DNA of 64,000 nucleotides from Neobacillus drentensis (GCF_021560175.1 NZ_CP091110.1:3722501-3786500), one strand, 5' to 3'; shown: positions 10,033 to 20,037, counted from the stretch's first letter. Notes: generated from the letters alone by a model not told the origin. Numbers and translations: made by a program.

Positions 10033-10905
10033 TTATTTTTCTGGTGAAATTGAATTAACAAGTTGGGTCAGTGCTTCTTTGATTGGAGTAACTGGACGAC
10101 CAAGTACTTTCTCAAAATCATTACTTTCAACATCAAGTGAACCATTCCGAATACTTTCTTGAATTCCTACTACAATCGGAATCACAAAATCAGGCAACCC
10201 TAAACCTTTCATTATCTCTGCATATTTTTCGTCACTAACTTGTTGTACAGGTATTTCTTTACCCAATACCGCAACAAGTTCAGATGCCAATTCTTCTTGA
10301 GTTAAAAGTGGACCAGATAGTTCATACACTGAATTCTCATGACCGTTTCCAAGAAGAACCGCTGCTGCTGCATCAGCGTAATCTTGTTGCAGTGCCCAGC
10401 CTACTTTACCTTCCCCAGCTGAAGTTACCCACGGAGCTCCGGCGAGCGCACCTTGAATGCTTCCAATTTCATTCTCCAAATACCAATTGTTGCGCAAGAA
10501 AGAATATGGGATACCCGTTTTAATGATGGCTGCTTCTGTCGCAACATGAGGCGGAGCCATTAAATTTTTACTATCGGTAGCATTTGCCAAGCTTGTGTAA
10601 GCAATAAATTTTACCCCTGCACGCTCCGCCGCTTGGACAGCGTCAGTATGTTGACGAATTCTTGTTTCATTGTCACCATCCGCAGAAATAATTAATAAAC
10701 GGTCAATCCCTGTAAAAGCCTGATCTAATGTTTCTGGTCGGTCAAAATCACCATGCCGAACTTCTACTCCCCGATCACGAAGTCCTTCTGCTTTCTCTGG
10801 ATTTCGAACACTCACTGCCAAATCACTTGCTGGTATAGCTTTCAATAATGAATCGACCACTTTTGTACCTAACTTCCCTGTTGCTCCAGTAACTAATAGT
10901 TTCAT
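10033..10905 (-). CDS. NmrA-like NAD(P)H-dependent reductase (quinone oxidoreductase type 2-like)
   Basis: A 290-residue atypical short-chain dehydrogenase of the NmrA/QorB group. A Rossmann motif MKLLVTGATGKLGTKVVDSL opens the protein, RHGDFDRPETLDQAFTGIDR follows the second beta strand as in QorB, and the Tyr-x-x-x-Lys motif of classical SDRs is replaced by the NmrA pattern around IAYTSLANA. It probably reduces quinones or senses NADPH. Its start has GGAGGGAATATAA upstream. It is divergent from an Rrf2-type regulator, an arrangement typical of electrophile- or quinone-inducible reductases. Confidence 0.82.
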   Translation of the reverse strand: MKLLVTGATGKLGTKVVDSLLKAIPASDLAVSVRNPEKAEGLRDRGVEVRHGDFDRPETLDQAFTGIDRLLIISADGDNETRIRQHTDAVQAAERAGVKFIAYTSLANATDSKNLMAPPHVATEAAIIKTGIPYSFLRNNWYLENEIGSIQGALAGAPWVTSAGEGKVGWALQQDYADAAAAVLLGNGHENSVYELSGPLLTQEELASELVAVLGKEIPVQQVSDEKYAEIMKGLGLPDFVIPIVVGIQESIRNGSLDVESNDFEKVLGRPVTPIKEALTQLVNSISPEK

Positions 10906-11018
10906 TTATATTCCCTCCAGGTTTTAGTTGTAACAATATTGATTACATGTTTTCATTTTAGTTACCTGTACTCATTTTGTCAACAAGTTAGTTTTTTTAT
11001 ATTTTATTGTTAATTTGG

Positions 11019-11048
11019 TATAATAAGCTTGTAATCAATTTAATTACA
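11019..11048 (+). promoter_or_regulatory. -10 box and inverted repeat in front of the Rrf2 gene
   Basis: A consensus -10 hexamer TATAAT (11019-11024) is followed by the inverted repeat TGTAAT-N7-ATTACA at 11030-11048, overlapping the expected transcription start. A related segment, GATTACATG, occurs near 10940 in front of the divergent reductase. The location suits autoregulation by the Rrf2 protein. No good -35 hexamer is visible. Confidence 0.45.
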
Positions 11049-11100
11049 TGAAAAAAAAATAAATTAAATAATAGAATCGTTAATAGGATGGTGACGAAAC

Positions 11101-11544
11101 ATGTCTATCAGCAGCCGATTTGCTGTCGGGATTCATATATTAGCTCTTATTGAAATTAATAAAGATGGGGTCAGCTCATCTGAATTTTTAGCAGGGAGTG
11201 TAAATACCAATCCAGCAGTGATCAGGAAAATTATGGGGATGCTAAAAAAAGCAGGGTTGATAATCGTGAGGCCAGGTATTGCAGGGGCTGAATTAGCAAA
11301 GGATTTATCTGATATTACATTACAGGACGTATATAAAGCAGTTAATGTCGTCCAAGAGAAAGAGTTGTTTAGCATACATGAAAATCCAAATCCTGATTGT
11401 CTTGTCGGGAGAAATATTCAATGTACCATTGAACCTTTGTTTACTTTAGCCCAAACGGCATTGGAAAAGGCTCTTGGGAATGTAACCATTGAAGATGTAG
11501 TGAAAGATATTATTGAAAAAGAGGAATTTAATACTATAAAGTAA
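11101..11544 (+). CDS. Rrf2 family transcriptional regulator (YwnA-like)
   Basis: A 147-residue protein with the Rrf2 winged helix-turn-helix: SSRFAVGIHILALIEINKDG at the start, SSEFLAGSVNTNPAVIRKIM as recognition region, then LKKAGLIIVRPGIAGAELAK as the wing. Unlike iron-sulfur Rrf2 proteins such as IscR it lacks the three-cysteine cluster; Cys100 (PDCLVG) and Cys107 (IQCTIE) are the only cysteines and could act as redox or electrophile sensors. It is divergent from the NmrA-like reductase and probably represses it. Confidence 0.85.
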   Translation: MSISSRFAVGIHILALIEINKDGVSSSEFLAGSVNTNPAVIRKIMGMLKKAGLIIVRPGIAGAELAKDLSDITLQDVYKAVNVVQEKELFSIHENPNPDCLVGRNIQCTIEPLFTLAQTALEKALGNVTIEDVVKDIIEKEEFNTIK

Positions 11545-11550
11545 TTAGAA

Positions 11551-11580
11551 AAACGACATTCCTCCGGTGAATGTCGTTTA
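11551..11580. terminator. Terminator between convergent Rrf2 and EamA genes
   Basis: AAACGACATTC and GAATGTCGTTT form a perfect 11-bp stem with the loop CTCCGGT. It lies 7 bp after the Rrf2 stop and 18 bp from the EamA stop, so it may serve both. Confidence 0.8.
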
Positions 11581-11597
11581 CTACTATCTGCTCTATT

Positions 11598-12527
11598 CTA
11601 ATAAGAAATACTCACTTCACTCTTAGCCTTTGAGAAGGGCTCTTTATTCAAAGCCAACAATACAATCATCCCAATTATACAAGCTGTACCAATCCATTGG
11701 AAAATTCCAAACGATTCTTTTAACCAAAAGACTGTCGTTAAAACAGCCGCTAGTGGCTCTATGCTTCCAAGCAGACTTGATTCTTTAGGTGCTAGACTTT
11801 GCAAACTTTCTATATAAAACCAGAAGGCAATCATCGTACCAAAAATGATAACGAAGAACAGATATAAATAAGCTTCTAGTGTTAAGCCTCTAGTGTCTAA
11901 TTGCCACGGTGGATGAATAAAACTTAAAGCCAAACCACCGATCATCATAGCCCAACCAACAATAACAAGCGAATCGTATTGCTTCAGTAATGGAATGGCA
12001 TATAACGTATAAAAGGCTAAAGCGAATCCAGATAGCACACCCCAAACGATGGCAGGTGTTGGTACAGATAATTGAGAAATGGAGCCGTTTGTTAATAAGA
12101 AAAAACATCCCACTAAAGCAAGTGAAACAGTCAACAAATCATTTCGTGTTACAATCGTTTGTTTGCGGATAATCAAGTAAACGATAATGATCACAGGTGC
12201 TAAATATTGTAATAGAGTGGCAACCGCTGCATTTCCATGTTGAATGGAAGCCATATACGTGTATTGAACCGCAAGCATGCCGATTAATCCGAAAATCAGT
12301 AATGGAATAGCGGTCTTTCTAGTTTTCCAAACTCCAAGTATCTGGGAACGGTCTTTTCTGAAAAATTGAACGGTTAAGAGTAAAAAACCAGCTAGAAGTA
12401 ATCGAGTGGTAACTAGCCAATCTACATCGATTTGATACTGTTGAAATAGCTTTTTTGCAACAGTTCCACCAATCCCCCAAAATACCGCTCCAGTAATAAC
12501 AAGAGCAATTCCCTTTTGTCTATTCAT
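11598..12527 (-). CDS. EamA family (DMT superfamily) permease
   Basis: A 309-residue membrane protein with about ten hydrophobic helices in two EamA repeats (roughly 5-140 and 150-295). It opens with [20 protein letters not shown], and has [20 protein letters not shown] near the end of the first repeat and [20 protein letters not shown] at the corresponding place in the second. Such proteins export amino acids or other small metabolites; the substrate is not predictable. The start has GGTGGAG upstream. It is divergent from an AraC-type gene that likely regulates it. Confidence 0.88.
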   Translation of the reverse strand: MNRQKGIALVITGAVFWGIGGTVAKKLFQQYQIDVDWLVTTRLLLAGFLLLTVQFFRKDRSQILGVWKTRKTAIPLLIFGLIGMLAVQYTYMASIQHGNAAVATLLQYLAPVIIIVYLIIRKQTIVTRNDLLTVSLALVGCFFLLTNGSISQLSVPTPAIVWGVLSGFALAFYTLYAIPLLKQYDSLVIVGWAMMIGGLALSFIHPPWQLDTRGLTLEAYLYLFFVIIFGTMIAFWFYIESLQSLAPKESSLLGSIEPLAAVLTTVFWLKESFGIFQWIGTACIIGMIVLLALNKEPFSKAKSEVSISY

Positions 12528-12651
12528 GATTGATTCTCCACCTTTAAATATAAAAATAGTGATATACTATTTTTAATAATAAGTGGAAAACTGCTAAAAT
12601 AATACCCAAATCGAATGAAAAAATATAAGTATATTGAGCAGGTGCAAGAAT

Positions 12652-13545
12652 ATGCAAATAAAAGATTTTATGGTGGACCAAAGTTTAAAAGAATTAACGG
12701 AACATCGTACAGTGGTGTTACCGCTCGCTTGTTACGAAACCACGATTAATCAAAATATAAATGGATATATACCACTTCATTGGCATGATGAATTTCAGTT
12801 TGTTCTCGTTATAAAAGGAGAAGCCCTTTTTCAAATAAATGAAGAAACGATCATTATAAAAGCTGGTGAGGGGTTATTTATAAATAGTGGCTGCCTGCAC
12901 ATGGCAAAAGATAAAAATAATTCAGGCTGTGCCTATATTTGTTTAAATGTATCCCCCCATTTCATTTTATCCCAAGAACTTTATACCACCCATGTTAGCC
13001 CTTATATTCAGGCGACTAATATTCCTTATTTGCGCTTGGTTCCAGAGGAGCCTTGGGCAAATAACATTTTAAGTTCTATAGATAGAATCAATCAGCTGAT
13101 CAAACAAAAATCACCATACTTTGAAATCGACATCAGCCTGCATCTAACCTTAATTTGGAAGAACTTAATTATGAATGGGATTGAATTGGAGTACGAACAG
13201 ATGGAAGTAGTCAAAAGTCATCGAATGAAACAGATGTTAAATTGGATCCACCTACATTATGCGGAGAAAATCCTTTTAGACGATCTTGCACGAGCTGGTC
13301 AATTAAGTCGTTCTGAGTGCTGCCGATATTTCAAACGAATTTTAAAGAAAACACCTCTGAATTATGTAACAGATTATCGAATTCAAAGAAGTTTAACTTT
13401 ACTACAACAACCGGAATCAAATGTGACAGATGTTGCTTATCAAGTAGGATTTAACAGCACAAGCTATTTCATAGATAAATTCCGAAAGTCAATGAACATG
13501 ACCCCATTGGCTTACAAAAAACAGAATTCCAGTTCACTTGTTTAG
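12652..13545 (+). CDS. AraC family transcriptional regulator
   Basis: This protein has an N-terminal cupin fold with the histidine-rich segment YIPLHWHDEFQFVLVIKGEA and a C-terminal AraC helix-turn-helix pair: ILLDDLARAGQLSRSECCRY, then VTDVAYQVGFNSTSYFIDKF, ending MTPLAYKKQ. I place the start at the ATG at 12652 (297 residues), which has GAGCAGGTG at good spacing; a TTG at 12634 would overlap that site. It is divergent from the EamA permease and so may activate its export function in response to a small ligand. Confidence 0.87.
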   Translation: MQIKDFMVDQSLKELTEHRTVVLPLACYETTINQNINGYIPLHWHDEFQFVLVIKGEALFQINEETIIIKAGEGLFINSGCLHMAKDKNNSGCAYICLNVSPHFILSQELYTTHVSPYIQATNIPYLRLVPEEPWANNILSSIDRINQLIKQKSPYFEIDISLHLTLIWKNLIMNGIELEYEQMEVVKSHRMKQMLNWIHLHYAEKILLDDLARAGQLSRSECCRYFKRILKKTPLNYVTDYRIQRSLTLLQQPESNVTDVAYQVGFNSTSYFIDKFRKSMNMTPLAYKKQNSSSLV

Positions 13546-13596
13546 CAGTGCACTTACACTACTTATTAAAGCTTATTTAGATCCACAGCTAGAGCA

Positions 13597-13656
13597 TTGA
13601 CACTAACTGCAGCTCCCCTCTTTGAGGGGTCTGCAGTTAGTGTCATGTTTTTTATT
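13597..13656 (+). terminator. Strong rho-independent terminator after the AraC gene
   Basis: Perfect 14-bp arms GACACTAACTGCAG (13599-13612) and CTGCAGTTAGTGTC (13631-13644) enclose a second inner stem CCCCTC/GAGGGG. ATGTTTTTTATTT follows on the forward strand. It separates the AraC gene from the convergent aromatic operon. Confidence 0.9.
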
Positions 13657-13720
13657 TAACTACTTAGCTTGTCTCTATAAAGGACTTTATTTTGACATAC
13701 GCTTTTCGATCTTTTCATTA

Positions 13721-15193
13721 CTATTTCAGGGCAATACATATATTTTTTGCTTCTGTGAAAAATTCCATACTGTGATGGCCACCTTCACGTCCGATGCCAC
13801 TCTTTTTAAAGCCGCCGAATGGAGCACGGAGATCACGTACAAACCAGCAGTTCACCCAAATCGTACCCGCTCTAACTGAATGAGAAATTCGGTGCGCGCG
13901 TTGAAGGTTTTCTGTCCAAACAACACCGTTTAATCCATATTCCGTATCATTGGCAATACGAAGGGCTTCTTCTTCGGTATCAAATGGGATGATTGTCACA
14001 ATTGGCCCAAATATTTCTTCTTGGCATATTCGAGACTTAGGATTTTCTTGAATATAAACCGTAGGCTCTAAGTAGAAGCCATTTTGTAAATGTTCCGGTA
14101 AATCCGGTCGTTTCCCACCACAAATTAACGTAGCATTTTCTTCTTTGGCAATCTCTAGATAGCTTGTTACTTTTTTATAATGCTCTTCACTCACAACCGG
14201 TCCCATTTTTGTTTCCACATCTTGTGGATCGCCGACTTTTAGTTCCATTGCCGCTTTCTTAAATCGGTCAAGAAATTCATCTAATATCGGGCGATGCACC
14301 AAGATTCTTGATCCTGCAAGACAAATTTGCCCGGAATTCATGAATGCTGCCTGAATCGAAACCGGTATCGCTTTATCAAGAGTAGCATCTTCGAACACGA
14401 TATTGGCAGCTTTTCCACCTAATTCAAAAGAAACCTTTTTTAACGTATCAGCGCCGTTTTTCAAAATTCGCTTTCCGGTAGCCGTGGAACCCGTGAAGGA
14501 AACAAGATCTACTTCAGGATGGGTTGTCAAAGCCGTTCCAACGACTCCACCTTGACCATGAACAACATTCACAACGCCATCTGGAATTCCTGCTTCTTTG
14601 GCAATTTCTCCAAGGAGCGAAACAGAAAGCGGAGTCATTTCAGCTGGTTTAATAACAGCTGTATTGCCTGCAGCAAGACAAGGACCAAGCTTCCAAGTGG
14701 TCAACATAAAAGGAACATTCCAAGGGGTAATGAGTGCAGCTACTCCAACTGGTTCGTAACGCGTGTAGTTTAAATACGCTTCTTCCATTGGATACACTTC
14801 TCCGCCTTGCTGCTCCATAAAATCCGCAAAAAATTTGATGTTGTTTGCAGCTCGTGGAACTTCATGCTGAACGGCCGATTGAAACGGCTTTCCTACATCG
14901 GTCGCATCTAAACGCGCTATTTCCTCTTTTCGCTCAAGGATAATCTCAGCCATACGGCGAAGCTTTGCACAACGCTCGGCTACTGTCATCGTTCTCCACG
15001 GACCATTTTCAAATGCGTCACGTGCGACATGGCAGGCACGATCCACATCCTCTTGTGTGGCTTCACTGACTTTCGCGATCACCTCCTGTGTAGCAGGGTT
15101 TTTCACCTCAAAACTAGCTCCATCGCTTGCTTTTACATATTCTCCGTTTATATAAAGGCCCACTTCTCTGACTATCGTTTGGACATTTGTCAT
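13721..15193 (-). CDS. dmpC: 2-hydroxymuconic semialdehyde dehydrogenase
   Basis: A 490-residue aldehyde dehydrogenase that oxidises 2-hydroxymuconic semialdehyde, the ring-cleavage product of catechol, to 4-oxalocrotonate with NAD. Catalytic Cys291 sits in NSGQICLAGSR and general base Glu257 in SFELGGKAAN; the NAD site has FTGSTATGKRI. The N-terminal GLYINGEYVKASDGASFEVK is typical of XylG/DmpC/NahI. The ATG at 15193 is chosen because AAAGGAGGTCTC stands directly before it. The start overlaps the stop of the tautomerase gene by 4 bp (ATGA), showing translational coupling. It is the last gene of the catechol operon. Confidence 0.9.
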   Translation of the reverse strand: MTNVQTIVREVGLYINGEYVKASDGASFEVKNPATQEVIAKVSEATQEDVDRACHVARDAFENGPWRTMTVAERCAKLRRMAEIILERKEEIARLDATDVGKPFQSAVQHEVPRAANNIKFFADFMEQQGGEVYPMEEAYLNYTRYEPVGVAALITPWNVPFMLTTWKLGPCLAAGNTAVIKPAEMTPLSVSLLGEIAKEAGIPDGVVNVVHGQGGVVGTALTTHPEVDLVSFTGSTATGKRILKNGADTLKKVSFELGGKAANIVFEDATLDKAIPVSIQAAFMNSGQICLAGSRILVHRPILDEFLDRFKKAAMELKVGDPQDVETKMGPVVSEEHYKKVTSYLEIAKEENATLICGGKRPDLPEHLQNGFYLEPTVYIQENPKSRICQEEIFGPIVTIIPFDTEEEALRIANDTEYGLNGVVWTENLQRAHRISHSVRAGTIWVNCWFVRDLRAPFGGFKKSGIGREGGHHSMEFFTEAKNICIALK

Positions 15194-15390
15194 TTTGAGA
15201 CCTCCTTTCGCTTTTTCACTGATTCGCCTGCAATCCCCCAATGTTCTGGTTCTAGTTCATTAATCATGATGCGAACATTTTGGACAGGTGCTTCTAGTAC
15301 CGTCGAAACGACTTCTGTAACTTCACGAATCAATCGTTCTTTCTTTTCCGGTGATCTCCCTTTAAGAATATTAATCTGAATAAATGGCAT
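15190..15390 (-). CDS. dmpI: 4-oxalocrotonate tautomerase
   Basis: A 66-residue tautomerase that converts 2-hydroxymuconate to 2-oxo-3-hexenedioate. After removal of Met the catalytic residues of the family are present: Pro1 (PFIQINILKGR), Arg11 and Arg39 (NVRIMINE). Residue 50, Phe in the Pseudomonas enzyme, is Trp here (PEHWGIAG). Length is normal for a hexameric 4-OT. It lies between the decarboxylase and dehydrogenase genes, the same neighbourhood as xylH/dmpI, and overlaps the dehydrogenase start. Confidence 0.92.
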   Translation of the reverse strand: MPFIQINILKGRSPEKKERLIREVTEVVSTVLEAPVQNVRIMINELEPEHWGIAGESVKKRKEVSK

Positions 15391-15416
15391 AAACAGCTCC
15401 CCCCTCGTCTTGAAGT

Positions 15417-16208
15417 TTATTCTGTGAATACAGCCTCCACCGAGCCAAGACCATCAAAACCCGCTGAGAAATGGTCACCTGCTTCAATTTTTATCGCTGC
15501 GGATAAGGAGCCGCTTAACACGACTTCTCCGGGTTGAATACTTTGACCTACCTTATACAACCGATTGGCTAACCAAGCAATCGCTCTCGCTGGATGCCCC
15601 ATTACAGCTGCACCCGCACCAGTCGCGACGACTTCTCCGTTTTGTTTAAAAACCATTCCCATCAATTTCAGATCGAAATCCTTCGCAGAAGAGAATTTTT
15701 CACCAATGATAAAACGAGAGGAGGATGAGTTATCAGCTACCGCATCAGGTAAGGTAAAGCTGAACCCATGGAAGCGGCTGTCAATGATTTCTACTGCAGG
15801 AGCAATATATTCTGTTGCATCGAGCACATCCGCAACCGTGACATGAGGTCCCTTCAACTCTCGATTAAAAATAAAGGCAATCTCTGGTTCCAACTTTGCA
15901 TGGATGAAAGGGTCAAGCGAAATCCTTTCCCCTTCAAACAGCTGCATGCTTTCAAGCAAAACCCCGTAAGATGGTTCATGAACGCCCATCATCTCTTGTT
16001 TTGCTTTGCTCGTTAAACCTAGTTTTCGGCCAATTCTTTTCGTATTCTCTTCTTTGCATTTCAATTCGATTAAGCGTTCCTGAACTTGATAGGCTAATGC
16101 TTCGTCCAGTTCGGGAGAGGTGTCAACAAATTTACCAACCGCTTTTTTCTTCTTTTCCGCCTCAAAAAGTTCAACAGCAATTTGATCGATTACATCCGTT
16201 TTAATCAT
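15417..16208 (-). CDS. dmpH: 4-oxalocrotonate (2-oxo-3-hexenedioate) decarboxylase
   Basis: A 263-residue member of the hydratase/decarboxylase (FAA hydrolase-like) family, which removes CO2 from 2-oxo-3-hexenedioate to give 2-hydroxypenta-2,4-dienoate. Metal-binding segments are visible: LEPEIAFIFNREL, AVEIIDSRFHGF and DNSSSSRFIIGE. AWLANRLYKVGQSIQPGEVV near the C-terminus is typical of XylI/DmpH. It is a paralogue of the next gene upstream; I assign this one as decarboxylase from its position beside the tautomerase, so the decarboxylase/hydratase labels could be swapped. In related pathways the two proteins form a complex. Confidence 0.8.
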   Translation of the reverse strand: MIKTDVIDQIAVELFEAEKKKKAVGKFVDTSPELDEALAYQVQERLIELKCKEENTKRIGRKLGLTSKAKQEMMGVHEPSYGVLLESMQLFEGERISLDPFIHAKLEPEIAFIFNRELKGPHVTVADVLDATEYIAPAVEIIDSRFHGFSFTLPDAVADNSSSSRFIIGEKFSSAKDFDLKLMGMVFKQNGEVVATGAGAAVMGHPARAIAWLANRLYKVGQSIQPGEVVLSGSLSAAIKIEAGDHFSAGFDGLGSVEAVFTE

Positions 16209-16281
16209 GTTATCACCTAGTTTCCTTTAATCTTCCATCAATCACGATTGAGGAATGCCCCAAGCTATTCAAGATTTTACA

Positions 16282-17061
16282 TTATCTTTTAAACTTGGCT
16301 GTAACCGTACCAATATGGGCAAACTCTGCCGTAAATGTATCATTGTCTTTCACTTCAACAGCTCTCGTTAAGGCCCCTGACAGAATGATTTCTCCTGATT
16401 TCAGGGAGACATCGTACTTTCCTAATGAATTTGCCAGCCAAGCCACGGAACGCAGTGGATTGCCAAGGACAGCTGCCCCTGCTCCAGAATCAATCATTTC
16501 TCCATTTTGATAAGCGACCATACCAATATGAGTAAGATCCAAGCCGGCTAACTTTGTTGGTTTCCCGCCAATAATCGCACAAGCAGAGGATCCATTGTCT
16601 GCAACTGTGTCTTCAAACTTAATCTTCCAATCTTCAATCCGGCTATCAATCACTTCAATGGCCGGAACAATGTAATCTGTCGCAGCAATGACATCTAGGA
16701 TGGAAACATTCGGGCCTTTTAAATCCTTTTTTAAAATAAAGGCAATCTCAAATTCTACTTTCGGTTGGATATAGTCTGCTAGTGAAATTTCTTCGCCTTC
16801 AACATACATCATATCAGCCAATAAATGACCGTAATCCGGCTGGGTGACACCAAACATGTTTTGAATCGCTTTGCTTGTCGCGCCAATTTTCTTCCCAACG
16901 ATGATTCCGCCATTTGCGACTTTTCGACGAATAATTTCTAACTGCGTGTAATAAGCCTCATCGACGGTTATTTCTGGATAGACAACCGTTAACGGCTTGA
17001 TTACAGTCTTGGTTTCCTCTGCTTCCAAAAGATAAGTGGCCGCTTCTTGAATAATTGACAC
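16282..17061 (-). CDS. dmpE: 2-keto-4-pentenoate hydratase (2-oxopent-4-enoate hydratase)
   Basis: This enzyme adds water to 2-hydroxypenta-2,4-dienoate to give 4-hydroxy-2-oxovalerate. Metal-site segments of the family are present: VEFEIAFILKKDL, AIEVIDSRIEDW and DNGSSACAIIG. I choose the GTG start at 17061 (259 residues, MSIIQEAATYL), preceded by TAAGGAGGGAACA; an earlier TTG would lie within that site. It follows the aldolase gene after 24 bp. Together with aldolase and acetaldehyde dehydrogenase it forms the common lower pathway that could also receive products of the second aromatic block. Confidence 0.83.
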   Translation of the reverse strand: MSIIQEAATYLLEAEETKTVIKPLTVVYPEITVDEAYYTQLEIIRRKVANGGIIVGKKIGATSKAIQNMFGVTQPDYGHLLADMMYVEGEEISLADYIQPKVEFEIAFILKKDLKGPNVSILDVIAATDYIVPAIEVIDSRIEDWKIKFEDTVADNGSSACAIIGGKPTKLAGLDLTHIGMVAYQNGEMIDSGAGAAVLGNPLRSVAWLANSLGKYDVSLKSGEIILSGALTRAVEVKDNDTFTAEFAHIGTVTAKFKR

Positions 17062-17085
17062 AACTGTTCCCTCCTTACACAAGTA

Positions 17086-18099
17086 CTATACTTTTAACCG
17101 TTTCTTCTCCGCTAGTTCAACGGCAACATCTAAAATCCAGTCCTCCTGGCCAGCAACTGTTTGTCTTTTGCCAAGCTCTTCCATAATTTCAGATACCCCG
17201 ACACCAAACTTTTCTGCTGCGTGTTTAACATGTAATAAAAAGCTGTTATAAACTCCGGCATAACCGCTTGATAAGTTACCGCGATCAATCACAATCGGAG
17301 ATTGCATAAGCGGCGCCACTTTTTCTTCAGCAGCATCCATTAAGATGGCTAGATTGATTCCGGTTTTAATGTTCATTTTATTAAGAACCGCAACCAGAAC
17401 TTCCGTTTGCGCATTTCCAGCTCCCGCGCCTAGCCCTCTTAGCGTTCCGTCAATTTGATCCGCACCAGCTTCAAGCGCCGTGATCGTATTGCCAATTGCC
17501 AAGCCAAGGTTATTATGAGCGTGGAAGCCGACTTGAATAGACAATGCTTCTTTTAAGGCCATCACTCTTTCGCAGACACCACTTTGAACAAGAGCCCCTG
17601 CAGAATCTACAACATATACGCAATCGGCACCATATGATTCCATCAGCTTTGCCTGCTTCGCAAGAACGCTGGCAGGCTGAGTATGAGACATCATCAAGAA
17701 ACCAACAGCCTCAAGGCCTAATTCTTTTGCTAAGCGGAAGTATTGCTCAGTAACATCCGCTTCCGTACAATGAACGGCAATCCGGATTACAGAAATGCCC
17801 AGTTCTGCTGCTTCTCTTAGCTCTTTGCCCGTCCCTATCCCCGGTACGAATAAAGACGCAATTTTAGCGTTTTTTGCGGTTTCCACTGCTATTTTAATCA
17901 AGTCAAATTCAGAGTAACTTGAGAACCCTTGCTGAATCGTCGATCCATTTAAACCAGAACCATGGCTCACTTCAATAACAGGAACACCGGCTTCATCTAA
18001 ATCTCTAACAATAGCTCGGACCTGTTCAGGCGTATAACTGTGGCTAACAGCATGATCACCATCTCGTAGTGTTGTATCTGTCAGTCTAGGAATCTTCAT
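17086..18099 (-). CDS. dmpG: 4-hydroxy-2-oxovalerate aldolase
   Basis: A 337-residue DRE-TIM aldolase that splits 4-hydroxy-2-oxovalerate into pyruvate and acetaldehyde. The metal and substrate motif [14 protein letters not shown] is at the N-terminus, and the metal-binding [15 protein letters not shown] occurs near residue 195. A C-terminal communication domain follows, as in DmpG. Its start overlaps the stop of the acetaldehyde dehydrogenase gene by 4 bp, in keeping with the known channelling complex of the two enzymes. Confidence 0.94.
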   Translation of the reverse strand: MKIPRLTDTTLRDGDHAVSHSYTPEQVRAIVRDLDEAGVPVIEVSHGSGLNGSTIQQGFSSYSEFDLIKIAVETAKNAKIASLFVPGIGTGKELREAAELGISVIRIAVHCTEADVTEQYFRLAKELGLEAVGFLMMSHTQPASVLAKQAKLMESYGADCVYVVDSAGALVQSGVCERVMALKEALSIQVGFHAHNNLGLAIGNTITALEAGADQIDGTLRGLGAGAGNAQTEVLVAVLNKMNIKTGINLAILMDAAEEKVAPLMQSPIVIDRGNLSSGYAGVYNSFLLHVKHAAEKFGVGVSEIMEELGKRQTVAGQEDWILDVAVELAEKKRLKV

Positions 18100-19007
18100 C
18101 GTGTTACCTCCTTTGCACTAAGAAAATGGGCGGCATATACATCTCCAACTCGGTAGGCAGACGCAGTCATGATATCTAAATTCCCGGCATAGGTAGGGAA
18201 GAAGTCTCCTGCTCCGATTACTTCATTCATAATAATTACTGTTGGCAGTCGGCCCCATGGAGTTTCACGATAATCCACAAAAGGCGTACCTTTTAATCGA
18301 TAGCCTGGCACATAACTAGAAATTTCAGCTGCAATTGCTTGAATCGACTCAATAACCGCGGCTTCATTAAATTCTTCCTTTATCACGGCATAAACGGAAT
18401 TTGTCATATTAATTGGCGGCACTGCTGGATTGAAAATAGGAATCGCTCTTGCTATTTTCGCTCCGCCAATTTGCTGGACTGCATTTGCGGTTGTGCGAAC
18501 AAACTCATCGACATTTTGCCTTGTTCCAGGTCCAATCGATAGACTGGCCGCTGTCGCAATGACTTCTGCATAATGAACAGGAACTATTCGATTGACGGCG
18601 TGAACAAGTGGGGTTGTCGCTTGTCCGCCGCAAGAAATCAAGTTGACATTCATCGCTTCCAGTTGGTCATGCATATTTACAGTTGGGACGACAAACGGTC
18701 CAATCGCAGCTGGAGTCATATCCACGGCTAATTTCCCTTGTTCTCTTAGTGCTGGGGCGTTCAGCTTATGGGCTTTTGCACTTGTTGCATCAAATACAAT
18801 CTTAATCTCTGGATCCTCCAAAATTGCATCAATTCCATGATGGCTTGTGGCAATTCCTTTCTCCCTTGCTCTCGCTAGGCCTTCGGAATTTGGATCAATT
18901 CCCGACACTATGGCTAAGTCCATATTTCCATCATTTTTTACTATTTTATACATCAGATCTGTTCCAATATTTCCCGATCCTAGTATCGCTGCTTTTATTT
19001 TCGTCAA
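18096..19007 (-). CDS. dmpF: Acetaldehyde dehydrogenase (acetylating)
   Basis: A 303-residue enzyme that converts acetaldehyde and CoA to acetyl-CoA with NAD. It has the N-terminal nucleotide motif [16 protein letters not shown], catalytic Cys126 in [16 protein letters not shown] and the conserved [15 protein letters not shown]. The start is a TTG behind GGGGTGAAAAGTC. It comes directly after the ring-cleavage dioxygenase gene and is translationally coupled to the aldolase gene, its partner in the DmpFG complex. Confidence 0.94.
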   Translation of the reverse strand: MTKIKAAILGSGNIGTDLMYKIVKNDGNMDLAIVSGIDPNSEGLARAREKGIATSHHGIDAILEDPEIKIVFDATSAKAHKLNAPALREQGKLAVDMTPAAIGPFVVPTVNMHDQLEAMNVNLISCGGQATTPLVHAVNRIVPVHYAEVIATAASLSIGPGTRQNVDEFVRTTANAVQQIGGAKIARAIPIFNPAVPPINMTNSVYAVIKEEFNEAAVIESIQAIAAEISSYVPGYRLKGTPFVDYRETPWGRLPTVIIMNEVIGAGDFFPTYAGNLDIMTASAYRVGDVYAAHFLSAKEVTR

Positions 19008-19041
19008 GACTTTTCACCCCGCTATTCTAGTAATCAACAAA

Positions 19042-20037
19042 TTAAGGTTTTACAACTTCGACTTCAGCAGCCTCAATAACTGTAAGTGGTGTTCCTTGCG
19101 TCCACCAAGATACAGGGAATTCTGTTCCTATCCAAGTATCACCATTACCTGGAACGTCCTTCATTTCCCATACCACTGGTTTCCAAGCTGGATCTGTAAT
19201 GATATAACCTGCATCGCCGAACAATTCGATCCGGTTGCCGCCTGGTTCTATTACATACATACAGAAAGCTTGAGAAACTCCATGTTTATTAGGCGGAACT
19301 TCTATTTTGATATCATGATCTTTAAGTAAATCGGCCACATCATATAGGTTTTGCGGAATGCCATACCAGTAGCAAAGATGATGCAGCTTGCCCTTGACGC
19401 CATTTGGCTCTTGCATATAGGCAATCTCATGAACAAGATTGGACACGCTCATCCAGCTTCCAAGGACATGACCATTATCTTGAATTTGCTCCCTTAATCG
19501 GAAACCCAGTTTATCTATCAAAAAGTCCGAATCTGCTCCTGGATTGGAGGTCATTAAATTGATATGATCCAATCGGCGAACCGGCACACCGTGGTCTGGG
19601 CGTTTGGAGGGACGGTTTAATAATTTGGAGCGCTGCTTTTCTTGAACTTTGTAATAGTCGACGTCCCACAGGATTTCCATTAAATGACCATCCGGTGTCG
19701 TAAATTGAAAAGCTTTCCCATGGCCGATATCTCCTTCAATCCAGCCTTTACCTAATCCCGTTTTTTCAATTTCTGCTACGCGGCGCTCGAGTGCCTGCGG
19801 TGACGTTGCCCGCCACGCAACATGACCCACTCCTGCATGTTTTGCCTCAGTGATTTTTAATGTATTATGGTATAAGTCCTCATAAGCACGAAGATACACG
19901 GAGCCTCCGGAACGAGCGGTCACTTCCATTCCTAGGAATCTTGTAAAAAATTCAACTGATTGTTCTAGTTTTGGAGAAAAAAGCTCCACGTGTGCTAATT
20001 GTGCTACATCAAAAATGGGTTCGTTAATAAATGTCAT
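19042..20037 (-). CDS. dmpB: Catechol 2,3-dioxygenase (type I extradiol, VOC family), copy 1
   Basis: A 331-residue ring-cleaving dioxygenase. The iron ligands are readable: His158 (RRLDHINL), His220 (GKLHHLCYW) and Glu271 ([10 protein letters not shown]). The extradiol signature is complete, with His252 in KHGVSQAF followed by MYVIEPGG. It opens catechol next to the hydroxyl groups to give 2-hydroxymuconic semialdehyde. It is the first gene of the seven-gene catechol operon, behind AAGGAGGAACG, and faces a divergent IclR gene with a cre site between. A copy nearly 90 percent identical by eye lies at 21102-22091. Confidence 0.88.
   Translation of the reverse strand: MTFINEPIFDVAQLAHVELFSPKLEQSVEFFTRFLGMEVTARSGGSVYLRAYEDLYHNTLKITEAKHAGVGHVAWRATSPQALERRVAEIEKTGLGKGWIEGDIGHGKAFQFTTPDGHLMEILWDVDYYKVQEKQRSKLLNRPSKRPDHGVPVRRLDHINLMTSNPGADSDFLIDKLGFRLREQIQDNGHVLGSWMSVSNLVHEIAYMQEPNGVKGKLHHLCYWYGIPQNLYDVADLLKDHDIKIEVPPNKHGVSQAFCMYVIEPGGNRIELFGDAGYIITDPAWKPVVWEMKDVPGNGDTWIGTEFPVSWWTQGTPLTVIEAAEVEVVKP

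Noticed and set aside
14519..16204. Forward-strand open frames across the catechol operon
   Set aside because: They are shadows of well-conserved reverse-strand enzymes; none has a ribosome binding site or a recognisable domain.
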